The translations under genes and the position numbers were made by a program. The notes beneath the pieces are model-generated. The model saw nothing but the letters and a program-made list of their open reading frames with translations, had not been told where the DNA came from and searched no databases. A stretch of 60,209 nt of DNA from Clostridia bacterium. Lineage in GTDB: Bacteria > Bacillota_A > Clostridia > Oscillospirales > CAG-272. The DNA is taken from contig JAFVXC010000019.1 in the NCBI GenBank assembly GCA_017501345.1, forward strand, positions 1 to 60,209, written 5' to 3'. Positions 16,108-24,290 of this stretch are shown in pieces. Within the stretch, counting starts at the first letter, position 1, and every line of letters begins with the position of its first letter.

Positions 16108-17139
16108 ATGATACAACAGTTTCCCTTCAGCGAATTCCCATACGAAAAAGCCGATCCCGGCTGCACGTACAAAACACCCTATCTGCCCGAGGGCAGTCTC
16201 GCATCCGATCCGCGGAACATCGAATACCGCTCCTCTCTCACAGGTCTCGAAAAGGCACTGCGCGAGGGTCGGATCATTGAAGCCCCCGTTACGCTTTGCG
16301 ACCACCGCTTCCGTCTCCACGTCGATCTGTTTCCCGGTGCCGACGGCATCATCGAGCGAGAGGAATGCCTTCTCACCCGCAAGGGTGAAGCGATCAAGGA
16401 CATCGCGATCCTCACCCGCGTCGGAAAGTCCGCCGCCTGCAAGGTGATCGCGATCGACAAAAACGAAAATGGCGGTGTGACCGTCCGCCTCTCTCGTAGG
16501 CTGGCGCAGGAGGACTGCGCCGCGCATTACCTGTCAAGCCTCACACCGGGCGACCTGATCCCCGCAAAGGTCACCCATCTCGAGCCCTTCGGCGCATTCT
16601 GCGACGTCGGATGCGGCGTCGTCGCGCTCCTTTCGGTCGACTCGATCTCGGTGTCACGGATCTCGCATCCGCGCGACCGCATCGCTCCGGGCGACCGCAT
16701 CACGGTTGCGGTCAAATCGATCGACCGTGAGCAGAACCGTATCTTTCTCACAATGAAGGAGCTGCTCGGAACGTGGGAGGAGAACGCCTCTCTCTTCGAG
16801 CCGGGCGAGACCGTTGCGGGGATCGTACGCTCGATCGAGCCGTACGGCGTGTTCGTCGAGCTCACGCCGAACCTCGCGGGACTTGCGGAGCACGGCTCCT
16901 CCGATCCGTCGGAGCTCCCCGCGATCGGCTCGTCCGTTGCGGTTTACATCAAGAGCATCCTGCCCGAGCGGATGAAGATCAAGCTCGTCTTGATCGATCC
17001 GATCGAAACCGAGCTTCCGCGCCCGTCGGCGAAAAAGTCGCTTCGCTACTTCGTTGATCCGCGCGTAACGCCACATATGGACGTTTTCCGCTATTCCCCC
17101 GAATGCGCATCGCGCGTGGTGGAAACACGGTTTGAATGA
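16108..17139 (+). CDS. S1 RNA-binding-domain protein
   Basis: A 343-residue protein. The start is ATG 16108 with GGAG/GAAGG upstream; the frame is open much further back but that part is an untranslated overlap with the rplM promoter. Two consecutive S1 domains are visible, about 165-235 (GDLIPAKVTHLEPFGAFCDV) and about 240-310 (GETVAGIVRSIEPYGVFVEL), after an N-terminal region of 150 residues without a known motif. It resembles short RpsA-like proteins of Clostridia, thought to bind mRNA or ribosomes. It is monocistronic and ends at a strong terminator. Confidence 0.85.
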   Translation: MIQQFPFSEFPYEKADPGCTYKTPYLPEGSLASDPRNIEYRSSLTGLEKALREGRIIEAPVTLCDHRFRLHVDLFPGADGIIEREECLLTRKGEAIKDIAILTRVGKSAACKVIAIDKNENGGVTVRLSRRLAQEDCAAHYLSSLTPGDLIPAKVTHLEPFGAFCDVGCGVVALLSVDSISVSRISHPRDRIAPGDRITVAVKSIDREQNRIFLTMKELLGTWEENASLFEPGETVAGIVRSIEPYGVFVELTPNLAGLAEHGSSDPSELPAIGSSVAVYIKSILPERMKIKLVLIDPIETELPRPSAKKSLRYFVDPRVTPHMDVFRYSPECASRVVETRFE

Positions 17140-17145
17140 AACTCC

Positions 17146-17186
17146 AAAGCCGCCCGACGGAGCTCCGTCGGGCGGCTTTCTTTTTC
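17146..17186. terminator. perfect palindromic bidirectional terminator
   Basis: A 34-bp perfect palindrome (17146-17179, arms AAAGCCGCCCGACGGAG and its complement) with T-run to 17186. It separates the convergent S1-protein and MATE genes and can serve both. Confidence 0.93.
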
Positions 17187-17189
17187 ATA

Positions 17190-18554
17190 TCACGCATCCT
17201 TCGGCATATGCCTGAAAAAGACGAGCATCATAGGCAGTGAAACGATCGCCGCCGTGAGATAAGCGAGCGGCTGTGCGATCTCAATACCCAGAATATCAAT
17301 AAACTGCGGAAGCACGATGCACAGCGGAATGAAAACGAGACCGCTCTGAATGCAGGAAAGGATGAGCGCAGGTATGCTTTTTCCGATGCTTTGGAAGAGC
17401 ATCGTCGCCACGACCGAGATCGGCAGAACGGGCAATATCGCACACTGAATGCGAAGCGCTACGCTTCCGATCGCCACGACCTCCGCGTCGTTTCCGAAAA
17501 GGGCGATGATCTGCGGGGCAAGGAGGAAGCAGCAGGCGGCAATAAGCCCGATGAACGCTGCCCCGAACCAAAGCGTAAAGAAGGTTCCCTTCTTCACACG
17601 GGAATACTTTTTCGCACCGTAATTGAAGGCGGCGACGGGCTGAAAGCCCTGCCCGATCCCGAGCCCGACACTGAAAATGAGGCTCGACGTTCTGCCGACG
17701 TACCCCATCGCGGCGATCGCGGCGTCTCCGAACGCCTTCGCCTGCAGATTCAGAACCATCGTCGAAATGCTGTTGAGTCCCTGCCGCGCAAGGCTCGGAA
17801 GTCCCATTACAATAATGTTCAGAAGGGTTCTGAGGTGCGGCACAAGAAAACCGCGAAGCGAGATTCTGCTCTCGGTCTTGCGAAGCAGAAATACCGACAG
17901 AAGGATCGTGAAGGAGACGTACTGCGACAGTGCGGTCGCGAGTCCCGCGCCTGCGATCTTCATATCAAGTCCAAAGATAAACAGCGGGTCAAGCAGAATG
18001 TTCAGAATGCCGCCCGTCGTGAGTCCGATCATCGCAAGAAGCGCCTTGCCCTCGTAGCGAAGGATGTTATTCAGTACACAGCTCGCCGTCATCGCAGGAG
18101 CCGCGAGGAAGATGTAAAACGCGTAATCCATCGCGTGCGGCAGGATGGTCTCTGTGCTGCCGAGCAGTCGCATCAGGGGCTCGAGGAGGATGAGCCCGAT
18201 CGTCATAATGACGGTGCCGCAAATAAGGGCGTAGAAGAAGCCCACCGACGCGTATTCACTTGCCTTTTTCGTCTGCCGTTCGCCAAGCAGACGGCTGATA
18301 TAGCTCCCCGCCCCGTGTCCGAACATAAATCCGAACGCCTGTAAGATCGCCATAACACCGAACACGATGCTCGTCGCACCACCCGCACTGCGCGAGATCT
18401 GGCTGACGAAATACGAGTCCGCCATATTGTAAATATTTGTAATAAGCATACTGATCGTCGTCGGAAGCCCGAGCATCAGAACGAGCCTCGCCACCGGCGT
18501 TTCGGTCATTTTGCGGTACTGCGCTTCACTGCTTACGCCGCCATGTCCTGCCAT
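17190..18554 (-). CDS. MATE-family efflux transporter
   Basis: About 454 residues with twelve hydrophobic segments in two related halves, typical of MATE (MatE domain) exporters that expel drugs or metabolites in exchange for Na+ or H+. The N-terminal PVARLVLMLGLPTTISMLI and the NIYNMADSYFVSQIS signature are clear. The preferred start is ATG 18554 (MAGHGG), which has GGAGG five nt upstream; an ATG at 18566 overlaps that site. Single gene, no regulator adjacent; substrate unknown. Confidence 0.93.
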   Translation of the reverse strand: MAGHGGVSSEAQYRKMTETPVARLVLMLGLPTTISMLITNIYNMADSYFVSQISRSAGGATSIVFGVMAILQAFGFMFGHGAGSYISRLLGERQTKKASEYASVGFFYALICGTVIMTIGLILLEPLMRLLGSTETILPHAMDYAFYIFLAAPAMTASCVLNNILRYEGKALLAMIGLTTGGILNILLDPLFIFGLDMKIAGAGLATALSQYVSFTILLSVFLLRKTESRISLRGFLVPHLRTLLNIIVMGLPSLARQGLNSISTMVLNLQAKAFGDAAIAAMGYVGRTSSLIFSVGLGIGQGFQPVAAFNYGAKKYSRVKKGTFFTLWFGAAFIGLIAACCFLLAPQIIALFGNDAEVVAIGSVALRIQCAILPVLPISVVATMLFQSIGKSIPALILSCIQSGLVFIPLCIVLPQFIDILGIEIAQPLAYLTAAIVSLPMMLVFFRHMPKDA

Positions 18555-18668
18555 ACCGTCCTCCATCTCTGTCTAAGGTTCAGTGAATTGATTATAGCAC
18601 GTTTCGTGCCGTATTTCTCGCCTTTTTTGTGAACTTTTGCCTTTTTCGCAAATTTTCCCCAAATTCCG

Positions 18669-18704
18669 AAAAAAGCGGACGGCTCACATTACCGTGAACC
18701 GCCC
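18669..18704 (-). terminator. terminator of the sulfatase-family gene
   Basis: Minus strand: GGGCGGTTCAC pairs with GTGAGCCGTCC around a 6-nt loop (18677-18704), followed by a T-run (18674-18669). It ends the gene at 18738-20258. Confidence 0.8.
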
Positions 18705-18737
18705 GAAAGCGACCTTTTCCGTTAAGAGCCCCTCGGC

Positions 18738-20258
18738 TTATTTCCCGAAAAACCGCTTGTTATAAAACTCGGATTCCTTCATAAGCTCGTTGTCAAGGAA
18801 TTCATAGCCGTACTGCTCGGTCAGCGTTTTCTCACCCGAAAAAAGATTCGTACCGAGCGCAAGACGGTTGCCCTCGATCTCGGCACCCATTGCCGCGAGC
18901 GTGGTCGGAAGCATATCGAACGCACCAAACTGCCGATTCTTTTCGTTCACGGGCTCAACTGCCGAGTTGATGATGCAGTTGTAGGTCGTTCTGACGTAAT
19001 TCTCGTCAACACCCTTCAAAAATTCGGGATCCATCGTCAGATGGTCACCCGAGAGCACGATCGTCGTGTTCTCGTAGAAGGGCTGCTCCTGAACCCACGA
19101 AATAAAATCGTAGACCTGCCGTGACGAGCACGAAATGACGTTCGCGTACTGATTCTCGTGCGTATCGGGGCAGCTGCTGCAGCCATATCCGTCGGGAAAA
19201 TGCGTATCCGCCGTCAAAAGCGTCAGATTAAAGGGCTCCTCCCCACTGCTGAGACGCGCGAGCTCCTCCTTCGCAAAGGCAAACATCTTCTCGTCCTCAA
19301 AGCCCCACCACTCGCGGTAATCCTGCGGGAGACGTCCCGCCTCCTTCAAGGCATCGATATCAAGAATATCGTAGTCTCCGTGCTCGGAGAAATACTCGTA
19401 CCGACAAGCAAACTCGGCATCCGATCCCATAATGATCGTCTGCGTATAGCCCGCATCCCTCAGAATATCGCCAAGCGTGATCGCCCCGGGCATATAAGAG
19501 CCATTCTCGCCGTATTCGTTGCCCGTGAGCGGGACCTTAACGGTCACACCCGCAGTCTGCGCTACCATAGACGCCGCCGTCCACATCGTTCCCGCATAGG
19601 GCAGTGCCCCGCCCTTCCCCGACGTGTGCGAAAAGCTGACGTTTTCCTTTGCGAGAAGCGAAAGCTCGGGCGTAAAATCGGTCGTGATCGGTCCACCCGC
19701 CGCAGTGTCTCCGTAGGTCGTCTCCATCGACTCAAGGAAAATATAGATCAGATTGCGCTTCTCCTCGGGGAAGCTGATCTCCGTATTTGACGGATCCTTG
19801 TAGTTCATCTCGATGAAGTCTGAGTCTACATTCGTCCTATAAACGTAGCCGATAACATCAAGCCGTATCAGAAAAAACGCAGACGCGCTGATCAAAACGG
19901 CAAGCGAAAGCGGCAGAACGCGCTTCTGAAAGAACGCGCATAACTTTTTCGAGGAATATGCGGTATAACGTTGAAAGCGACCGAAGATCCTCTTCAGATT
20001 GCCCGAAAGGAATAAATAGAGAAAGATCAGAAAGGACGTCGAAAGTAGCCCGAGGAACCCGTACGTGATCGCGCTCCAGGAAAGTCCCGGCGGTGTACCC
20101 GCCGCCGAGGTCGTGATCTGATAGAGGATCTGATCAAAATAAATGCGGTCGTATTTCTGAAGCAACCACAGCGTCAGAAAGAATATAATATTCGCAAGCA
20201 GGATGAGGAAAACTCCCACGCCCGCCTTGATATGCTTTTTTCTTGTTTCGCTCATCAT
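18738..20258 (-). CDS. membrane sulfatase-fold phosphoglycerol transferase (LTA synthase/MdoB-like)
   Basis: About 506 residues from ATG 20258, which has GGAGG 8 nt upstream. Four to five N-terminal membrane segments (about 15-165) precede an extracellular sulfatase-fold domain. Metal/catalytic positions typical of LtaS/OpgB enzymes are visible: Glu in IFLESMETTY, the Thr of GTMWTAASM, DTHFPDGY and the LSGDHLTMD Asp-His pair. These enzymes move glycerol-phosphate from phosphatidylglycerol onto teichoic acid or glycans. The MdoB-like ESMETTY form makes a phosphoglycerol transferase more likely than a true polymerase. Single gene. Confidence 0.87.
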   Translation of the reverse strand: MMSETRKKHIKAGVGVFLILLANIIFFLTLWLLQKYDRIYFDQILYQITTSAAGTPPGLSWSAITYGFLGLLSTSFLIFLYLFLSGNLKRIFGRFQRYTAYSSKKLCAFFQKRVLPLSLAVLISASAFFLIRLDVIGYVYRTNVDSDFIEMNYKDPSNTEISFPEEKRNLIYIFLESMETTYGDTAAGGPITTDFTPELSLLAKENVSFSHTSGKGGALPYAGTMWTAASMVAQTAGVTVKVPLTGNEYGENGSYMPGAITLGDILRDAGYTQTIIMGSDAEFACRYEYFSEHGDYDILDIDALKEAGRLPQDYREWWGFEDEKMFAFAKEELARLSSGEEPFNLTLLTADTHFPDGYGCSSCPDTHENQYANVISCSSRQVYDFISWVQEQPFYENTTIVLSGDHLTMDPEFLKGVDENYVRTTYNCIINSAVEPVNEKNRQFGAFDMLPTTLAAMGAEIEGNRLALGTNLFSGEKTLTEQYGYEFLDNELMKESEFYNKRFFGK

Positions 20259-20355
20259 AGGAATGCCCTCCGAAACAGTAATCCGATTTATTATACCATA
20301 CACTCGTAAACAAATTTTGAATTTTTTTTGCATAGCATATTAAACTTAAAAACGG

Positions 20356-20401
20356 AAAGGGTAAAGTGCAAAAGCCGAAAAGCCTTTGCTCTCTACCCTT
20401 T
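20356..20401 (-). terminator. terminator downstream of spoVT
   Basis: AAAGGGTA (20356-20363) and TACCCTTT (20394-20401) close a two-part stem with an inner GCAAAAG/CTTTGC helix; read on the minus strand it follows the spoVT stop by about 10 nt. Confidence 0.6.
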
Positions 20402-20411
20402 TTCTGTTTGG

Positions 20412-20963
20412 TTAGCCCTCAAGCTGGCGGCCGAGGAATCCTGCGGCCGTCTGGATCAGCTTGGTCTCGACGTCGCTGTCGAGCGTTGTCTTTTCGCCTT
20501 CCCTCGGAAGGACCGAGATGACGCATCCGACGATATCTCCCTCGCTGAGGATCGGCATCGCAACGCTTACCGAATGGCTCGCGCCGTCTGCCGTAACGGG
20601 GATCTCGTCGTCCCCCTCCTTGTAGACGTAAAGACCGCGCTTTTCGATGATCGCTTCAAGCTCGGGGGAAAGCCGCTTGTCGCTGTACTCCTTCCGAGGA
20701 ACACCCGCAAGAGCAACGACCGCATCCCGATCAGAGATCAAAACGGCAAGTCCGCAGGTCCTGTGCAGGGTCTCGGCATACTGCGCGGCAAACGAGGAAA
20801 GCTCCCCAACGGGCGAATACTTTTTGAAAATGACCTCACCCTCCCTGTCGGTGTAGATCTCAAGCGGGTCGCCCTCGCGGATACGCATCGTTCTTCTGAT
20901 CTCCTTCGGGATAACGACGCGTCCGAGATCGTCGATTCTTCTGACAATTCCTGTTGCTTTCAT
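20412..20963 (-). CDS. spoVT: stage V sporulation protein T, AbrB-GAF regulator
   Basis: 183 residues from ATG 20963 (AAAGGAG 9 nt upstream). The N-terminal swapped-hairpin AbrB domain (MKATGIVRRIDDLGRVVIPK, to about 50) is nearly canonical SpoVT, followed by a GAF-like domain (about 60-180). In Bacillus and Clostridium it acts in the forespore under sigma-G and tunes late sporulation genes. Presence suggests the organism or its recent ancestors sporulate, though SpoVT persists in some non-sporulating Clostridia. A CGTATA followed about 19 nt later by CACTATTA upstream could be a weak sigma-G-like site; I am not confident in it. Confidence 0.92.
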   Translation of the reverse strand: MKATGIVRRIDDLGRVVIPKEIRRTMRIREGDPLEIYTDREGEVIFKKYSPVGELSSFAAQYAETLHRTCGLAVLISDRDAVVALAGVPRKEYSDKRLSPELEAIIEKRGLYVYKEGDDEIPVTADGASHSVSVAMPILSEGDIVGCVISVLPREGEKTTLDSDVETKLIQTAAGFLGRQLEG

Positions 20964-21252
20964 ATATATAAACTCCTTTGAACATTCCGATGAATTTGGC
21001 AATATCAAATGTTGCCTTAATAGTGTTCGCGTAATGTGGAAATTTATACGAAAGTCTTCGCTTTTTTTGCATTTTTCTGTTTTTTCGCAAAGGCACGAAA
21101 AAAAGTCAGGTAGCTGTCGGAAATGAGACATACAAGGGAGCACGAATTCGTCTTTTTCGCAAAGGGCTCATAAAAAGCACACATTCGCTCGAAGCAATGA
21201 GATGAATTCGATTAAAATATGTCAAAAAATAGGATTTCTTGAAAAATTTATG
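20964..21252. other. AT-rich intergenic region upstream of spoVT
   Basis: The stretch carries the spoVT ribosome binding site and presumably its promoter. No consensus sigma-A promoter, hairpin or small gene is convincing here; frames through it lack ribosome binding sites. Confidence 0.5.
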
Positions 21253-21281
21253 TTGACAATAGCAACATATTGTGATAAAAT
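21253..21281 (+). promoter_or_regulatory. promoter of the vWA-tubulin-GTPase operon
   Basis: TTGACA (21253-21258), 17-nt spacer, TAAAAT (21276-21281). It is the only strong promoter seen before the seven-gene operon. Confidence 0.85.
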
Positions 21282-21311
21282 ATTCCATATATATAAATAT
21301 TTTTTCATAGA

Positions 21312-21455
21312 TCGTGGAGGCTTTTTGATTATGACCTGATCCTCGGCACGCAATTTCGACCGTAAAACCTACTTACGGTCTTTTGGCGTGTCCGCGAAAG
21401 CCCCCGTCTTGTTCAACAAAGCTTGGCTCCCCGCCAAGTGACAATCAAAAGGAGA
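21312..21455 (+). promoter_or_regulatory. structured 5' leader with possible ribosome-binding-site sequestration
   Basis: Within about 170 nt of leader there is a 7-bp stem GGCACGC/GCGTGTC (21345-21351 with 21386-21392) enclosing an 8-bp hairpin GACCGTAA/TTACGGTC (21358-21380), then CTTGGC/GCCAAG (21422-21438). CTTTTTGATT (21321-21330) can pair with AATCAAAAG (21443-21451), which runs into the GGAG of the first gene. A minimal frame, ATG-ACC-TGA at 21331, follows its own GGAGG. The layout is riboswitch-like, but I could not match it to a known class. Confidence 0.5.
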
Positions 21456-21465
21456 TCATTACCAA

Positions 21466-24231
21466 ATGAAGAAAACCATCAGAAATTGTGCCGTCCTTAT
21501 GGCACTCGCGATGCTCGTCTCCCTGTTCGCGATCGGCATCGGTGCGGCGTCCGAGTCCGACTCGTACGAGATCGTGCTCCTGCTCGATACGAGCGGATCG
21601 ATGCAGAGCGAGTCCGACCCCACGCACATATCGGTCGATTCCGCAAGAGCGTTTGCGTACTACCGCCCCTCGTATACGGATATGTACGTCAGCCTCGTCG
21701 CGTATAACACGACCGCCTATACCGTAGCCGAAAGCCTGAACGTCAGCACCGATAGCGGTATGAACAGGTATCAGGAAGCACTTGATTCGATCGACGACAA
21801 CACGATCGGCACCTTCAAGTGCTGGAAGGGTATGACGAACATCGGCGATGCAATGCAGAAGGCAGAGGCGATCCTTTCGAAGTCCACCGCGACGCACAAG
21901 GCAGTCCTTCTCTTCACCGACGGTAAGACTGAGGTCAATTCCTTCTCTTACAAGGGTAACAGCTACTCGGGCACGGAGGCGGTCGAGAAGTGCATCGAAT
22001 GCGCACAGACCCTCGCAACCTCGTTCGGCTCTCAGGGCATCCGCGTTTACTGCGCCGGTCTTGATACCAGCGGCGAAAACCTCGACAGAAGCTTCCTCGA
22101 AAGCCTCTCGGGCGTTTCGAAGGGCACGACTGCAGTCTGCGCCAACGCTACCGAGGTATCCACGCTCTTTGCTAAAATCTTTGCAGACTTTCTCGGCGGT
22201 CAGTCCGGTGAAAAGAACGACTACGACCTGCTTCCGAACGTAGAGACCTCGCATACCGCCAACATATACGGTCAGATCATCAAGGAGGCAAACATCTCCC
22301 TGATCAGCAGCTCCGCGATCTCGTACTTCAAGGTCATTGCACCCGACGGAACGGTTGCCGTAGAGATCGGAGAAAGCAGCAACACACTGAACGCAAATCT
22401 ATGCTCGGTGGACAAGACCGAAAACAATATGCTCATCAACGTCAAGCTTCTCCGCCCGATGGACGGCGACTGGAAGGTCGTTATGATGAGCAAGACTGCG
22501 GGCAAGGTTACGCTGAACCAGGTCTACCTTTACGATCTGTCACTCGACTGCACCATCCCCACGCGCGTAGGTGCCGGTGAGGAGCTCTCCTTCGCCGCTA
22601 AGTTTATCAACGACGAGTCCTCGTCCGCGATCACCAATAAGCGTATCTACTCGGATTCCACGATGTCCGTGAAGATCACGGATCTCAATGCAGGCACGAC
22701 GAAGACCCTCACGGGCTCGCTCGATTCCTCGGGTCTCGCCTTCAACTTCAAGCAGGCGATGGACACCTGTGGCAAGTTCAAGATCGAATGCACGATCGAA
22801 AACCCTCAGATCAAGAAATCCCACGAGGCTACCGTCGAGGTGCTTCCCGCCGTTCCCGTGCTCTCCTCCTCCCCCGCAAGCGTTTGTATCGGAGAAAGCG
22901 CAACGCTGAAGCTCTCCTTCAAGAGTGCGCTCACGGGCAAGACACTCACCTCCCTTCCCTCCTATCTGAAGGACTTTACCGCATCGATCGACGTTCTGAA
23001 GGACGGCGTGAAGATCGAAACGATCTCGCTCAGTGCAAAGAACTTCTCAAACGGTGCCGTAACCCACACCTATACGCCCGACAGCGCAGGCAATTACACC
23101 TTTGACGCAAATCTCAAGGAGCAGAACGGAACCCTTCACTCGGTCGAGACCGCAGGAAGCGGCTTCGGCGCAACGCTGTCCTACTCGATTGGCGTGACTG
23201 CTCCCTCGGGCGACGTAAACTGCAAGGACGGCGCTAAGATCTCGGTCATTCTGAAAAACTCGAACGGCGACCCCATTGCAGTGCTTCCCGAAAGCTACGC
23301 AAACGTTCAGGTCACCATCAGCATCTTCTCGGGTGATTCGGTCGTTGATACCGCAACCCTGACGGCAGCCGATTTTGTCGGCGGCACCGTCGATTACGTC
23401 TTCAAGCCCAAGGCAGCAGGCTCCTACACGGTTGCCACGACCGTCCTGAACGACGGTGAAACCACCGAGGCAGAGCGTGTCTCGCTCTCTATCGTAAATT
23501 CGCAGATCTCCCTTTCCGATAATAAGCCCTCGGGCATCAAGGAAAGCAATTTTGAAGGCACCGCAGATAAGACGATCGACTTCTCGGGACTCTTCACTGA
23601 CAGCGACGGCGATGCACTCACCTACACGGTAAAGGTAAGCGATCCCGACGCTGTAACGGCTACGATCGAGGGCACAACGCTGAAGATCTCCGTAAGCAAG
23701 TTCACAAAGGGCACCGTTACGATCGTCGCAACCGATGCATACGGCGCATCCGCATCGCACGAGCTGAACGTCACGGTCAAGTCCGCAGTCGGCGGCCTCA
23801 TCGTGTGGATTATCGTCGCGATCGTCCTCGTCATCGGACTCGTCGTGCTCTTCATCGTCCTCAGAAAGAGAATGATCATCAGCACCGCGTTCGACGTGAA
23901 GATCACGAGCAACGAAAGCTATGATTCGGTCGTATACAGCATTGCGAAGCTGTCGAAGAAGAAGTACGCAAAGCCGACGATGACGCTTTCCGAGATCTTG
24001 AACAGCAATGCTGCGGATATCGTGAGCGGCGACCTGAACGCCTCCGACTTCATCGACTCCGATGCCTCCAAGATCTCCCTGACCGGTCTCATCAAGGGAC
24101 GCGGCTTCAAGATCGCGATCCAGGGCAAGCCCTCAAAGCGCACCTTCTCGGGCAGATCCCAGACCTCGGTCTCGGTCGGTGACTACAGCGTAGCGTTCGG
24201 CCGTGTCGGTACCTTCTCGGATGAATACTGA
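21466..24231 (+). CDS. secreted, membrane-anchored von Willebrand factor A protein
   Basis: A 921-residue protein. Signal peptide 1-28 (KKTIRNCAVLMALAMLVSLF), vWA domain about 33-245 with a complete MIDAS (DTSGS, the Thr in GMTNIG, and LLFTDGK), then two similar Ig-like repeats (about 460-560 and 575-690), a cadherin-like repeat (about 700-770), one membrane helix (about 776-801) and a 120-residue cytoplasmic tail rich in beta strands. So a metal-dependent ligand-binding head faces outside and a conserved-looking tail faces the cytoplasm. It is the first gene of the operon and follows a structured leader. It could be the surface sensor or adhesin of the system; ligand unknown. Confidence 0.88.
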   Translation: MKKTIRNCAVLMALAMLVSLFAIGIGAASESDSYEIVLLLDTSGSMQSESDPTHISVDSARAFAYYRPSYTDMYVSLVAYNTTAYTVAESLNVSTDSGMNRYQEALDSIDDNTIGTFKCWKGMTNIGDAMQKAEAILSKSTATHKAVLLFTDGKTEVNSFSYKGNSYSGTEAVEKCIECAQTLATSFGSQGIRVYCAGLDTSGENLDRSFLESLSGVSKGTTAVCANATEVSTLFAKIFADFLGGQSGEKNDYDLLPNVETSHTANIYGQIIKEANISLISSSAISYFKVIAPDGTVAVEIGESSNTLNANLCSVDKTENNMLINVKLLRPMDGDWKVVMMSKTAGKVTLNQVYLYDLSLDCTIPTRVGAGEELSFAAKFINDESSSAITNKRIYSDSTMSVKITDLNAGTTKTLTGSLDSSGLAFNFKQAMDTCGKFKIECTIENPQIKKSHEATVEVLPAVPVLSSSPASVCIGESATLKLSFKSALTGKTLTSLPSYLKDFTASIDVLKDGVKIETISLSAKNFSNGAVTHTYTPDSAGNYTFDANLKEQNGTLHSVETAGSGFGATLSYSIGVTAPSGDVNCKDGAKISVILKNSNGDPIAVLPESYANVQVTISIFSGDSVVDTATLTAADFVGGTVDYVFKPKAAGSYTVATTVLNDGETTEAERVSLSIVNSQISLSDNKPSGIKESNFEGTADKTIDFSGLFTDSDGDALTYTVKVSDPDAVTATIEGTTLKISVSKFTKGTVTIVATDAYGASASHELNVTVKSAVGGLIVWIIVAIVLVIGLVVLFIVLRKRMIISTAFDVKITSNESYDSVVYSIAKLSKKKYAKPTMTLSEILNSNAADIVSGDLNASDFIDSDASKISLTGLIKGRGFKIAIQGKPSKRTFSGRSQTSVSVGDYSVAFGRVGTFSDEY

Positions 24232-24290
24232 TCCCATAAAGCAAGATCTCAATTAAACACAACTTATATATAATTTAAGGAGAAAAATTC

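Noticed and set aside
21312..21455. Known riboswitch (c-di-GMP-I or similar) before the vWA gene
   Set aside because: CACGCA is present but the diagnostic GGCAAACC and receptor segments are missing, so I left it unclassified.
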